Source: Perilla frutescens
Lineage: Eukaryota; Streptophyta; Magnoliopsida; Lamiales; Lamiaceae
Direction of reading: 5' to 3'
DNA: 64,000 nucleotides
Assembly (NCBI GenBank): GCA_026008535.1
Contig: BRKX01000001.1
Coordinates: 74,846,317-74,910,316, forward strand
This document shows, in pieces, positions 1-11,967 of the stretch. The position numbers were made by a program, and so were the translations under genes. Under the pieces are notes generated by a model. That model was not told the DNA's origin, did no database searches, and saw only the letters and a list, made by a program, of their open reading frames with translations. Numbering within the stretch: the stretch's first letter is position 1; every line of letters starts with the position of its first letter.

Positions 1-21
1 TTTTTTTTTTTTTTTTTTTTT

Positions 22-318
22 AAAAGAACACCCCTAGAAGGGGTGGGGCATTCGGCACCATGCCCAGCCTGTATATAATTCACAAATCATCTCGTACAAA
101 GTCATAGGTGGAATGTGTCCCAAAAATGAACACACCCCAAGCCAAGTACTCGAAATGGAAATAAAGCAGCAAATAAATGAGGATGCAACCACAGACCGGA
201 TGCTATCCCCAAAAGCCAACTGAAAAACAGAAAGTGGAGCACAGCCCAAGACTGACTGCAACTCCAAACTTGGAATAATAAGAAACAAATACAAGACACA
301 AAAGTGGAACATCACCAT
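22..318 (-). other. LINE-A 3' untranslated region
   Basis: The stretch between the ORF2 stop and the A-tail contains no supported gene. It is 297 bp long, close to the 283 bp in the second LINE. Both end in a short inverted repeat directly next to the A-tail (29-45 here). Small open frames on either strand have no recognisable domain and are treated as chance. Confidence 0.8.
29..45 (-). other. 3'-UTR hairpin next to the A-tail (LINE-A)
   Basis: The plus strand reads CACCCCTAGAAGGGGTG: a 6-bp perfect stem (CACCCC/GGGGTG) around a 5-base loop, seven bases from the poly(T) run. The second LINE has CACCC/GGGTG around GAGA at the same place (52186-52199). The stems differ in length and the loops differ in sequence, but the pairing is kept. 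For several LINE families a 3'-end hairpin is known to be what the element's own reverse transcriptase recognises on its RNA. Applying that role here is inference. Confidence 0.6.
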
Positions 319-3018
319 CTAACTATATCGAAAACGAAAGTTGGGATATCCCAACTGATCCATCCTCACCAGGGAGAGCAAATATCGAGGAGCAGATCCC
401 GGGTCATAGAAAGTAAGCGTAGGGGACTGAACCCCCCTACTAGCCAGAAAATCAGCTGCCCGGTTCCCTTCACGATGGATGTGTGAGAACCGAACATGTC
501 GTCCGCGGCACAACATACGAATGGACGTCAACGTGTGCCGAGTCACAGCCGAACCGGGCTGGCCCGACTGCAACACCGACACCACTGAAGCAGCATCCAT
601 CTCAATCCAGATGTGATCTGAATACTGCACAGCGAGTCTCAGCCCATGAAGCAGTGCCTGGAACTCAGCATCAAAACTCGATGCGGCCCGCAGGGGCGCG
701 CAGAAACCTGCCAAAAAAGAGCCAGTGTAGTCACGAACCAAACCGCCACCGCCTGCCGCCATCTGGAGATCAGTCGAGTAGGACCCATCCGTGTTGAACT
801 TTACCCACGGTACCTCAGGAGGTCGCCACGACACCATTCGAGACCGGAGAGATCTCGGAACAGGGTCTGCGACGGGCATGAAAGGCACCTGCGGATAGCA
901 GCCCAACCAATGCTGTGGAAGGAGCTTCCCGGCCGAAACCAAAAGGTGGAGGTGGCGCTGAACCTGCCAAACAATGTGAGACACAAGGAAAGAAACACCG
1001 CGATGCTTGCGGCTGTTCCTCTCCGTCCAAATAAACCAAAGTGCAAGGCAAGGAATCAAAAAACTGATGTGCTTCGGAGAGGATCGTGGGAACAGCCCCC
1101 TCCAAAACCCAAGAGCCTGTGTGACTGTATGTGCAAGTGGTGCAGTGATGTGAAACCAAGACGCAACAAAAGCCCAAACCGATTTCGCAGACTCAGACCA
1201 AAGAAAGACATGCTCTAAGGACTCGACCTGCGGATCACGACAACACTGACAACGAGAAGCAAGGTGAAATCGACGAGACTGGAGACACACATCAACAGGG
1301 ACTCGATCATGTAACAGACGCCAGAGGAAGACGGAAATGGTGGGAGTAAGGCAATCATGCCAAATGGACCCGAAAAGAGGCCGATCGGGCCGCCGGTACC
1401 TGACATGATCCCATGCAGAGGTCAAAGAGAACTCACCAGTAGAAGTCAAATTCCACCGCATGCTATCCCTCTCCCCCCACAGCACAGGAGTCCGGCTCAA
1501 CGAATCAATCAGCTCATCAGATAACGCATAATGATCACATAAAGCAAGCAAACGACGCACAGACCAAGACTCACCATCAAAATACCAATCAACAGGGAGG
1601 TGATCAAAAGTAGAAGCAGGACAAAAAGCAGATAAAGGCACATCATCAAACCACACATCATCCCAGAAGCTTACCTGACCGGCCCCCAAGGACCACCTGA
1701 TATGCTCCTGAGCCTGTGCACAAACTCGGATAAGTCTCTTCCACACTCTGCTATCGGACTTACGCAACGGCACCCTCTCCGGATAAAGTGGGCCACAATA
1801 CTTCTGCCGCATGTAACGGGCCCAAAGAGAATCCTGAGCCCTAAACCTCCACCACAACTTCCAACCAAACGCTGTGACCAGATCATCAAAACGGCGAATA
1901 CCCAAGCCACCCTCAGCCATCGGCAAGCAGATAGTCTCCCAGCTGATCCAGTGTGTCCTCCTCTGCTCCCCTACCGATCCCCAGAAGAACCGGGCAATCA
2001 TCTGCTCAAGCTGATGGATCACTCCCTTGGAAGGATCCATCACCTGGAAGATGTGAAGAGGGAGAGTGGCAAGAGTGCTCTTGATAAGAGCCAATCTACC
2101 ACCAAAGGAAAGACGCCGATGGGACCAACCATGGATCCTGGCACTCAACCGCTGTCGAAGAGGCAAGAAAAGGGAACTCTTCATATGGCCTCTGTAGATC
2201 GGGACACCAAGAAAAATGAAAGGCAACGCGCCACGCTGGTACCCACAAACCGCCTGAATCTGCTGCTGCCAGATCGGAGCAAACTTCTCAGTGATATAGA
2301 AGCTGCTCTTCTCCCGGTTCACCAGCTGACCCGAGACCTTCACATAATGATCAAGACACCCCATCAACCTACCCAAACCGTCCGGCCAGGCTCTCGAGAA
2401 GATAATGATGTCATCAGCATAAGAGAGATGAGAAACAGGGAATCCCCATTTCAACGTCTTAAACACCATGCCCGGGTCCCCACAAATCATACGGTCCAAA
2501 GTCCTCGATAAATAATCCGCAGCTAGCACAAACAAAGAAGGAGAAAGAGGATCTCCCTGTCTCAAACCCCGAGAGGAAGGAAAGAATCCCGCCGGCACCC
2601 CATTCACAAGAACCGAGAACCAGCAATCTCTGATGCACCTACTGATCATATCAACCCACATCAAGGGAAAACCCATATGACGAAGAACGCCCAGAAGAAA
2701 AGACCACTGCACTCGATCATATGCCTTCGCCATGTCCAGCTTCAGAGCAATATTTGGAACCTCACCGCCAAGGTGAAGGTCACAAATCATCTCCTGTGCA
2801 AGCAGGACATTATCGCTGAGCAACCGACCCTTGACAAAGCCACTCTGATTCGGAGCTAACACGGCAGGCAAGAACGGAGCCAGCCGGGTAGTCAGAATCT
2901 TCGTGACGATTTTATTGGTCACGTTGCACAGAGATATCGGGCGATAATCCGTCCAAGCAGCGGGCTTTTCCTTCTTAGGCAGAAGAACAATGGTCGTAGC
3001 AGTGAAACTGCGCGGCAT
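319..3018 (-). pseudogene. LINE-A ORF2 fragment: reverse transcriptase, zf-RVT and RNase H
   Basis: An 899-residue open frame forms the C-terminal two thirds of a LINE ORF2 protein. The reverse transcriptase spans about residues 1-270. It has LDMAKAYDRV (catalytic Asp 95), RGLRQGDPLSP (about 151-160) and YADD (200-203). The middle holds the linker and the zf-RVT zinc-binding region (SRCQCC...EH). The RNase H domain starts near residue 738, with NTDGS (Asp 744), DAEF (Glu 785), IEMD (Asp 808) and a HIHREGN...AD motif near the C terminus. The protein ends LGYPNFRFRYS, like the complete LINE downstream. The ATG at 3016-3018 matches a Leu position in LINE-B, so it is an accidental start created by truncation. 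No endonuclease is present, so the copy cannot move by itself. No internal stops or frameshifts are seen, unusual for an old dead copy. The family assignment is secure. Confidence 0.93.
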
Positions 3019-3020
3019 AT

Positions 3021-3540
3021 GGACACCTATTGAGAGAGTTATAGCTGTTTTACTGACGGTTGCCGGAAAACGGGGCCGAATTCGGCCAACGGGATTGAAA
3101 ATTCGATTCTTCTCGAAACCGGACGAATTAGGCCAATATAAGCATACGGTTTGATTATTAACTCATCCTAGTGTGTAGAAATACTAAATTCGATGAAAAT
3201 CCCGCCAGTCACCCCAGGGCCAAAAATTCAAAGGGGTACCCATTTGGCCCGGGATCCAAAAATTGATTTTTCGAAACCGGATGAATTAGGCTGATATAAG
3301 CATATGGTTTGATTCATAATTGACTATAGTGCTATAAAATTCTAGATTTGATGAGAATCCCGAGTGTCACCGCGGGCACTACACAAGTCTTGACCCGGGA
3401 CCTTGACAAACGGTGACGTTCTTGGATATCAACTTGAAAACCATGTTTGGGTTGATTAAAAATTGGTATCTTCTATTTTAACTTTTTGGTATGATAGATA
3501 TTTGAGTCAGGGTTCCAACGCAACAAGAATTTCAGGCATC
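3021..3540. repeat. First complete satellite monomer (reference unit)
   Basis: This 520-bp unit illustrates the internal plan. Positions 3021-3092 are a lead segment ending in GGCCAACGGG. About 3095-3250 and about 3255-3410 are the two related segments, each carrying CGAAACCGGA(C/T)GAATTAGGC, TATAAGCATA(C/T)GGTTTGATT and ATTCGATGAAAATCCCG or TTTGATGAGAATCCCG. About 3380-3540 is a third segment with TTGACAAACGGTGACG, ACCATGTTTGGGTTGATTAA and GAGTCAGGGTTCCAACGC. Whether the third segment is a very diverged further copy (3 x about 173 bp) cannot be settled by eye. Confidence 0.85.
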
Positions 3541-6500
3541 GGACATCTATTGAGAGAGTTATAGTTGTTTTACTGACGGCTGCCGGAAAACGGGGCCGAA
3601 TCCGGCCAACGGGCTTGAAAATTCGATTCTTCTCGAAACCGGATGAATTAGGCCAATATAAGCATACATTTCGATTATTAACCCATCCTAGTGTGAAGAA
3701 ATACTAAATTCTATGAAAATCGCGCCGGTCACCCCGGGGCTAAAAATCCAAAGGGGTACCCTTTGGCCCGGGATCCAAAAATTGATTTTTCGAAACTGGA
3801 TGAATTAGGCTAATATAAGCATATGGTTTGATTCATAATTGACTATAGTGCTATAAAATTCTAGATTTGATGAGAATCCCGAGTGTCACCGCGGGCCCTA
3901 CACAAGTCTTGACCCGGGCACTTGACAAACGGTGACGTTCTTGGATATTAACTTGAAAACCATGTTTGGGTTGATTAAAAATGGGTACCTTCTATTTTAA
4001 CTTTTTGGTATGATAGATATTTGAGTCAGGGTTCCAACGCAACAAGAATTTCAGGCATCGGACACCTATTGAGAGAGTTATAGCTGTTTTACTGACGGTT
4101 GCCGGAAAACGGGTACGAATTCGGCCAACGGGCTTGAAAATTCGATTCTTCTCAAAACCGGACGAATTAGGCCAATATAAGCATACGGTTTGATTATTAA
4201 CTCATCCTAGTGTGCAGATATACTAAATTCAATGAAAATCCCGCCGGTCACCCCGGGGCCAAAAATTCAAAGGGGTACCCATTTGGCCCGGGATCCAAAA
4301 ATTGATTTTTCGAAACCGGATGAATTAGGCTGATATAAGCATATGGTTTGATTCATAATTGACTATAGTGCTATAAAATTTTAGATTTGATGAGAATCCC
4401 AAGTGTCACCGCGGGCCCTACACAAGTCTTGACCCGGGCCCTTGACAAACGGTGACGTTCTTGGATATCAACTTGAAAACCATGTTTGGGTTGATTAAAA
4501 ATGGGTATCTTCTATTTTAACTTTTTGGTATGATAGATATTTGAGTCAGGGTTCCAACGCAACAAGAATTTCAGGCATCGGACATCTATTGAGAGAGTTA
4601 TAGTTGTTTTACTTACGGCTGCCGGAAAACGGGGCCGAATCCGGCCAACGGGTTTGAAAATTCGATTATTCTCTAAACCGGACGAATTAGGCTAATATAA
4701 GCATACATTTTGATTATTAACTCATCCTAGTGTGAAGAAATACTAAATTCGATGAAAATCGCGCCGGTGGGGCTAAAATCCAAAGGGGTACCCCTTTGGC
4801 CCGGGATCCAAAAATTGATTTTTCAAAACCGGATGAATTTGGATAATATAAGCATATGGTTTGATTCATAATTGACTATAGTGCTGAAAAATTCTAGATT
4901 TGATTAGAATCCCGAGTGTCACCGCGGGCCCTACACAAGTCTAGACCCGGGCACTTGACAAACGGTGACGTTCTTGGATATTAACTTGAAAACCATGTTT
5001 GGGTTGATTAAAAATGGGTACCTTCTATTTCAACTTTTTTGTCTGATAGAAATTTGAGTCAGGGTTCCAACGCAACAAGAATTTCAGGCATCGGACACCA
5101 ATTGAGAGAGTTATAGCTTTTTTACTGACGGCTGCCGGAAAACGGGGCCGAATCCGGCCAACGGGCTTGAAAATTCGATTCTTCTCGAAACCGGACGAAT
5201 TAGGCCAATATAAGCATACGGTTTGATTATTAACTCATCCTAGTGTGCAGAAATATTAAATTCGATGAAAATCGCGCCGGTCACCCCGGGGCTAAAAATC
5301 CAAAGGGGGTACCCCTTTGGCCCGGGATCCAAAAATTGATTTTTCAAAACCGGATGAATTAGGATAATATAAGCATATGGTTTGATTCATAATTGACTAT
5401 AGTGCTGAAAAATTCTAGATTTGATGAGAATCCCGAGTGTCACCGCGGGCCCTACATAAGTCTAGACCCGGGCACTTGACAAACGGTGACGTTCTTGGAT
5501 ATTAACTTGAAAACCATGTTTGGGTTGATTAAAAATGGGTACCTTCTATTTCAACTTTTTTCTCTGATAGACATTTGAGTCAGGGTTCCAACGCAACAAG
5601 AATTTCAGGCATCGGACACCAATTGAGAGAGTTATAGCTTTTTTACTGACGGCTGCCGGAAAACGGGGCCGAATCCGGCCAACGGGCTTGAAAATTCGAT
5701 TCTTCTGGAAACCGGACAAATTAGGCCAATATAAGCATACGGTTTGATTATTAACTCATCCTAGTGTGCAGAAATACTAAATTCGATGAAAATCCCGCCG
5801 GTCACCCCGGGTCCAAAAATTCAAAGGAGTACCCCTTTGGCTCGGGATCCAAAAATTGATTTTTTGAAACCGGATGAATTAGGCTAATATAAGCATATAG
5901 TTTGATTCATAATTGACTATAGTGCTAAAAAATTCTAGATTTGATGAGAATCCCGAGTGTCACCGCGGGCCCTACACAAGTCTAGACCCGGGCACTTGAC
6001 AAACGGTGACGTTCTTGGATATTAACTTGAAAACCATGTTTGGGTTGATTAAAAATGGGTAACTTCTATTTCAACTTTTTTGTATGATAGATATTTGAGT
6101 CAGGGTTCCAACGCAACAAGAATTTCAGGCATCGGACACCTATTGAGAGAGTTATAGATGTTTTACTGACGGTTGCCGGAAAACGTGGCCGAATCCGGCC
6201 AACGGGCTTGAAAATTCGATTCTTCTCGAAACCGGACGAATTAGGCCAATATAAGTATACAGTTTGATTATTAACTCATCCTAGTGTGAAGAAAGACTAA
6301 ATTGGATGAAAATCCCGCCAGTCACCCCAGGGCCAAAAATTCAAAGGGGTACCCATTTGGCCCGGGATCCAAAAATTGATTTTTCGAAACCGGATGAGTT
6401 AGGCTAATATAAGCATATGGTTTGATTCATAATTGACTATAGTGCTGAAAAATTCTAGATTTGATGAGAATCCCGACTGTCACCGCGGGCCCTACACAAG

Positions 6501-6839
6501 TCTTGACCCGGGCACTAGACAAACGGTGACGTTCTTGGATATTAACTTGAAAACCATGTTTGGGTTGATTAAAAATGGGTACCTTCTATTTTAACTTTTT
6601 GGTATGATAGATATTTGAGTCAGGGTTACAACGCAACAAGAATTTCAGGCATCGGACACCTATTTAGAGAGTTATAGCTGTTTTACTGACGGTTGCCGGA
6701 AAACGGGGCCGAATTCGGCCAACGGGATTGAAAATTCGATTCTTCTCGAAACCGGACGAATTAGGCCAATATAAGCATACGGTTTGATTATTAACTCATC
6801 CTAGTGTGTAGAAATACTAAATTCGATGAAAATCCCGCC

Positions 6840-9800
6840 AGTCACCCCGGGGCCAAAAATTCAAAGGGGTACCCATTTGGCCCGGGATCCAAAAATTGAT
6901 TTTTCGAAACCGGATGAATTAGGCTGATATAAGCATATGGTTTGATTCATAATTGACTATAGTGCTATAAAATTCTAGATTTGATGAGAATCCCGAGTGT
7001 CACCGCGGGCACTACACAAGTCTTGACCCGGGCTCTTGAAAAACGGTGACGTTCTTGGATATCAACTTGAAAACCATGTTTGGGTTGATTAAAAATTGGT
7101 ATCTTCTATTTTAACTTTTTGGTATGATAGATATTTGAGTCAGGGTTCCAACGCAACAAGAATTTCAGGCATCGGACATCTATTGAGAGAGTTATAGTTG
7201 TTTTACTTACGGCTGCCGGAAAACGGGGCCGAATCTGGGCAACGGGTTTGAAAATCGATTCTTCTCGAAACCGGACGAATTAGGCCAATATAAGCATACA
7301 TTTCGATTATTAACCCATCCTAGTGTGAAGAAATACTAAATTCGATGAAAATCGCGCCGGTGGGGCTAAAAATCCAAAGGGGTACCCCTTTGGCCCGGGA
7401 TCCAAAAATTGATTTTTCAAAACCGGATGAATTTGGATAATATAAGCATATGGTTTGATTCATAATTGACTATAGTGCTGAAAAATTCTAGATTTGATGA
7501 GAATCCCGAGTGTCACCGCGGGCAATACACAAGTCTAGACCCGGGCACTTGACAAACGGTGACGTTCTTGGATATTAACTTGAAAACCATGTTTGGGTTG
7601 ATTAAAAATGGGTACCTTCTATTTCAAATTTTTTGTCTGATAGACATTTGAGTCAGGGTTCCAACGCAACAAGAATTTCAGGCATCGGACACCAATTGAG
7701 AGAGTTATAGCTTTTTTACTGACGGCTGCCGGAAAACGGGGCCGAATCCGGCCAACGGGCTTGAAAATTCGATTCTTCTCGAAACCGGACGAATTAGGCC
7801 AATATAAGCATACGGTTTGATTATTAACTCATCCTAGTGTGCAGAAATATTAAATTCGATGAAAATCGCGCCGGTCACCCCGGGGCTAAAAATCCAAAGG
7901 GGGTACCCTTTGGCCCGGGATCCAAAAATTGATTTTTCAAAACCGGATGAATTAGGATAATATAAGCATATGGTTTGATTCATAATTGACTATAGTGCTG
8001 AAAAATTCTAGATTTGATGAGAATCCCGAGTGTCACCGCGGGCCCTACACAAGTCTAGACCTGGGCACTTAACAAACGGTGACGTTCTTGGATATTAACT
8101 TGAAAACCATGTTTGGGTTGATTAAAAATGGGTACCTTCTATTTCAACTTTTTTGTCTGATAGACATTTGAGTCAGGGTTCCAACGCAACAAGAATTTCA
8201 GGCATCGGACACCAATTGAGAGAGTTATAGCTTTTTTACTGACGGCTGCCGGAAAACGGGGCCGAATCCTGCCAACGGGCTTGAAAATTCGATTCTTCTC
8301 GAAACCGGACGAATTAGGCCAATATAAGCATATGGTTTGATTATTAACTCATCCTAGTGTGCAGAAATATTAAATTCGATGAAAATTGCGCCGGTCACCC
8401 CGCGGCCAAAAATCCAAAGGGGTACCCCTTTGGCCCGAGATCCAAAAATTGATTTTTCGAAACCGGATGAATTAGACTAATATAAGCATATGGTTTGATT
8501 CATAATTGACTATAGTGCTAAAAAATTCTAGATTTGATGAGAATCCCGAGTGTAATCACGGGCCCTACAAAAGTCTTGACCCGGGCCCTTGACAAACGGT
8601 GACGTTCTTGGATATCAACTTGAAAACCATGTTTGGGTTGATTAAAAATGGGTATCGTCTATTTTAACCTTTTTTATATGATAGACATTTGAGTCAGGGT
8701 TCCAACGCAACAAGAATTTCAGGCATCGGACATCTATTGAGAGAGTTATAGTTGTTTTACTGACGGCTGCCGGAAAACGGGGCCGAATCCGGCCAACGGG
8801 CTTGAAAATTCGATTCTTCTCGAAACCGGACGAATTAGGCCAATATAAGCATACGGTTTGATTATTAACTCATCCTAGTGTGCAGAAATACTAAATTCGA
8901 TGAAAATCCCGCCGGTCACCCCGGGGCCAAAAATTCAAAGGGGTACCCATTTGGCCCGGGATCCAAAAATTGATTTTTCGAAACCGGATGAATTTGGCTG
9001 ATATAAGCATATGGTTTGATTCATAATTGACTATAGTGCTATAAAATTTTAGATTTGATGAGAATCCCGAGTGTCACCGCGGGCCCTACACAAGTCTTGA
9101 CCCGGGCCCTTGACAAACGGTGACGTTCTTGGATATCAACTTGAAAACCATGTTTGGGTTGATTAAAAATTGGTATCTTCTATTTTAACTTTTTTGTATG
9201 ATAGATATTTGAGTCAGGGTTCCAACGCAACAAGAATTTCAGGCATCGGACATCTATTGAGAGAGTTATAGTTGTTTTACTTACGGCTGCCGGAAAACGG
9301 GGCCGAATCCGGCCAACGGGCTTGAAAATTCGATTCTTCTCGAAACCGGACGAATTAGGCCAATATAAGCATACGGTTTGATTATTAACTCATCCTAGTG
9401 TGCAGAAATACTAAATTCGATGAAAATCCCGCCGGTCACCCCGGGGCCAAAAATTCAAAGGGGTACCCATTTGGCCCGGGATCCAAAAATTGATTTTTCG
9501 AAACCGGATGAATTAGGCTGATATAAGCATATGGTTTGATTCATAATTGACTATAGTGCTATAAAATTCTAGATTTGATGAGAATCCCGAGTGTCACCGC
9601 GGGCACTACACAAGTCTTGACCCGGGCTCTTGAAAAACGGTGACGTTCTTGGATATCAACTTGAAAACCATGTTTGGGTTGATTAAAAATTGGTATCTTC
9701 TATTTTAACTTTTTGGTATGATAGATATTTGAGTCAGGGTTCCAACGCAACAAGAATTTCAGGCATCGGACATCTATTGAGAGAGTTATAGTTGTTTTAC

Positions 9801-11967
9801 TTACGGCTGCCGGAAAACGGGGCCGAATCTGGGCAACGGGTTTGAAAATCGATTCTTCTCGAAACCGGACGAATTAGGCCAATATAAGCATACATTTCGA
9901 TTATTAACCCATCCTAGTGTGAAGAAATACTAAATTCGATGAAAATCGCGCCGGTGGGGCTAAAAATCCAAAGGGGTACCCCTTTGGCCCGGGATCCAAA
10001 AATTGATTTTTCAAAACCGGATGAATTTGGATAATATAAGCATATGGTTTGATTCATAATTGACTATAGTGCTGAAAAATTCTAGATTTGATGAGAATCC
10101 CGAGTGTCACCGCGGGCAATACACAAGTCTAGACCCGGGCACTTGACAAACGGTGACGTTCTTGGATATTAACTTGAAAACCATGTTTGGGTTGATTAAA
10201 AATGGGTACCTTCTATTTCAAATTTTTTGTCTGATAGACATTTGAGTCAGGGTTCCAACGCAACAAGAATTTCAGGCATCGGACACCAATTGAGAGAGTT
10301 ATAGCTTTTTTACTGACGGCTGCCGGAAAACGGGGCCGAATCCGGCCAACGGGCTTGAAAATTCGATTCTTCTCGAAACCGGACGAATTAGGCCAATATA
10401 AGCATACGGTTTGATTATTAACTCATCCTAGTGTGCGGAAATATTAAATTCGATGAAAATCGCGCCGGTCACCCCGGGGCTAAAAATCCAAAGGGGGTAC
10501 CCCTTTGGCCCGGGATCCAAAAATTGATTTTTCAAAACCGGATGAATTAGGATAATATAAGCATATGGTTTGATTCATAATTGACTATAGTGCTGAAAAA
10601 TTCTAGATTTGATGAGAATCCCGAGTGTCACCGCGGGCCCTACACAAGTCTAGACCCGGGCACTTGACAAACGGTGACGTTCTTGGATATTAACTTGAAA
10701 ACCATGTTTGGGTTGATTAAAAATGGGTACCTTCTATTTCAACTTTTTTGTCTGATAGACATTTGAGTCAGGGTTCCAACGCAACAAGAATTTCAGGCAT
10801 CGGACACCAATTGAGAGAGTTATAGCTTTTTTACTGACGGCTGCCGGAAAACGGGGCCGAATCCTGCCAACGGGCTTGAAAATTCGATTCTTCTCGAAAC
10901 CGGACGAATTAGGCCAATATAAGCATATGGTTTGATTATTAACTCATCCTAGTGTGCAGAAATATTAAATTCGATGAAAATTGCGCCGGTCACCCCGCGG
11001 CCAAAAATCCAAAGGGGTACCCCTTTGGCCCGGGATCCAAAAATTGATTTTTCGAAACCGGATGAATTAGACTAATATAAGCATATGGTTTGATTCATAA
11101 TTGACTATAGTGCTAAAAAATTCTAGATTTGATGAGAATCCCGAGTGTAATCACGGGCCCTACAAAAGTCTTGACCCGGGCCCTTGACAAACGGTGACGT
11201 TCTTGGATATCAACTTGAAAACCATGTTTGGGTTGATTAAAAATGGGTATCGTCTATTTTAACATTTTTTATATGATAGACATTTGAGTCAGGGTTCCAA
11301 CGCAACAAGAATTTCAGGCATCGGACATCTATTGAGAGAGTTATAGTTGTTTAACTGACGGCTGCCGGAAAACGGGGCCGAATCCGGCCAACGGGCTTGA
11401 AAATTCGATTCTTCTCGAAACCGGACGAATTAGGCCAATATAAGCATACGGTTTGATTATTAACTCATCCTAGTGTGCAGAAATACTAAATTCGATGAAA
11501 ATCCCGCCGGTCACCCCGGGGCCAAAAATTCAAAGGGGTACCCATTTGGCCCGGGATCCAAAAATTGATTTTTCGAAATCGGATGAATTTGGCTGATATA
11601 AGCATATGGTTTGATTCATAATTGACTATAGTGCTATAAAATTTTAGATTTGATGAGAATCCCGAGTGTCACCGCGGGCCCTACACAAGTCTTGACCCGG
11701 GCCCTTGACAAACGGTGACGTTCTTGGATATCAACTTGAAAACCATGTTTGGGTTGATTAAAAATTGGTATCTTCTATTTTAACTTTTTTGTATGATAGA
11801 TATTTGAGTCAGGGTTCCAACGCAACAAGAATTTCAGGCATCGGACATCTATTGAGAGAGTTATAGTTGTTTTACTTACGGCTGCCGGAAAACGGGGCCG
11901 AATCCGGCCAACGGGCTTGAAAATTCGATTCTTCTCGAAACCGGACGAATTAGGCCAATATAAGCAT
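6840..11967. repeat. Higher-order repeat: 5-mer (2,594 bp) duplicated in tandem
   Basis: About 6840-9373 recurs at 9434-11967, offset 2,594 bp (five monomers). Diagnostic rare variants appear in both copies: GAATCTGGGCAACGGGTTTG (7231 and 9825), CACTACACAAGTC followed by GGGCTCTTGAAAAACGG, and a monomer with CGCGCCGGTGGGGC lacking the usual TCACCCC stretch. Only a handful of differences separate the copies, so this is a recent segmental duplication within the array. Confidence 0.85.

Larger units (their letters stand above)
1..3018 (-). mobile_element. LINE-A: 5'-truncated L1-type plant LINE
   Basis: A non-LTR retrotransposon copy lies on the minus strand. From its 3' end (left) it has an A-tail seen as a T run at 1-21, a 3' UTR at 22-318, and an open ORF2 fragment at 319-3018. 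The element stops abruptly at about 3018, where its homology to the second LINE in this window ends (just before the Pro-Arg-Ser-Phe-Thr-Ala-Thr motif at the start of the reverse transcriptase). The 520-bp satellite starts within a few bases. The endonuclease part of ORF2 and all of ORF1 are missing, the usual outcome of incomplete target-primed reverse transcription. GGCAT occurs at the junction and also in the satellite just before GGACACC, so a few bases of microhomology are possible. The T run touches the window edge, so the left flank and any target-site duplication are not visible. The intact frame suggests a recent insertion. Confidence 0.93.

Noticed and set aside
1702..2511. 269-codon plus-strand frame, and others antisense to the LINE ORFs (for example 53710-54147)
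   Set aside because: They lie opposite recognised reverse transcriptase coding sequence and show no domain; they are antisense shadows.
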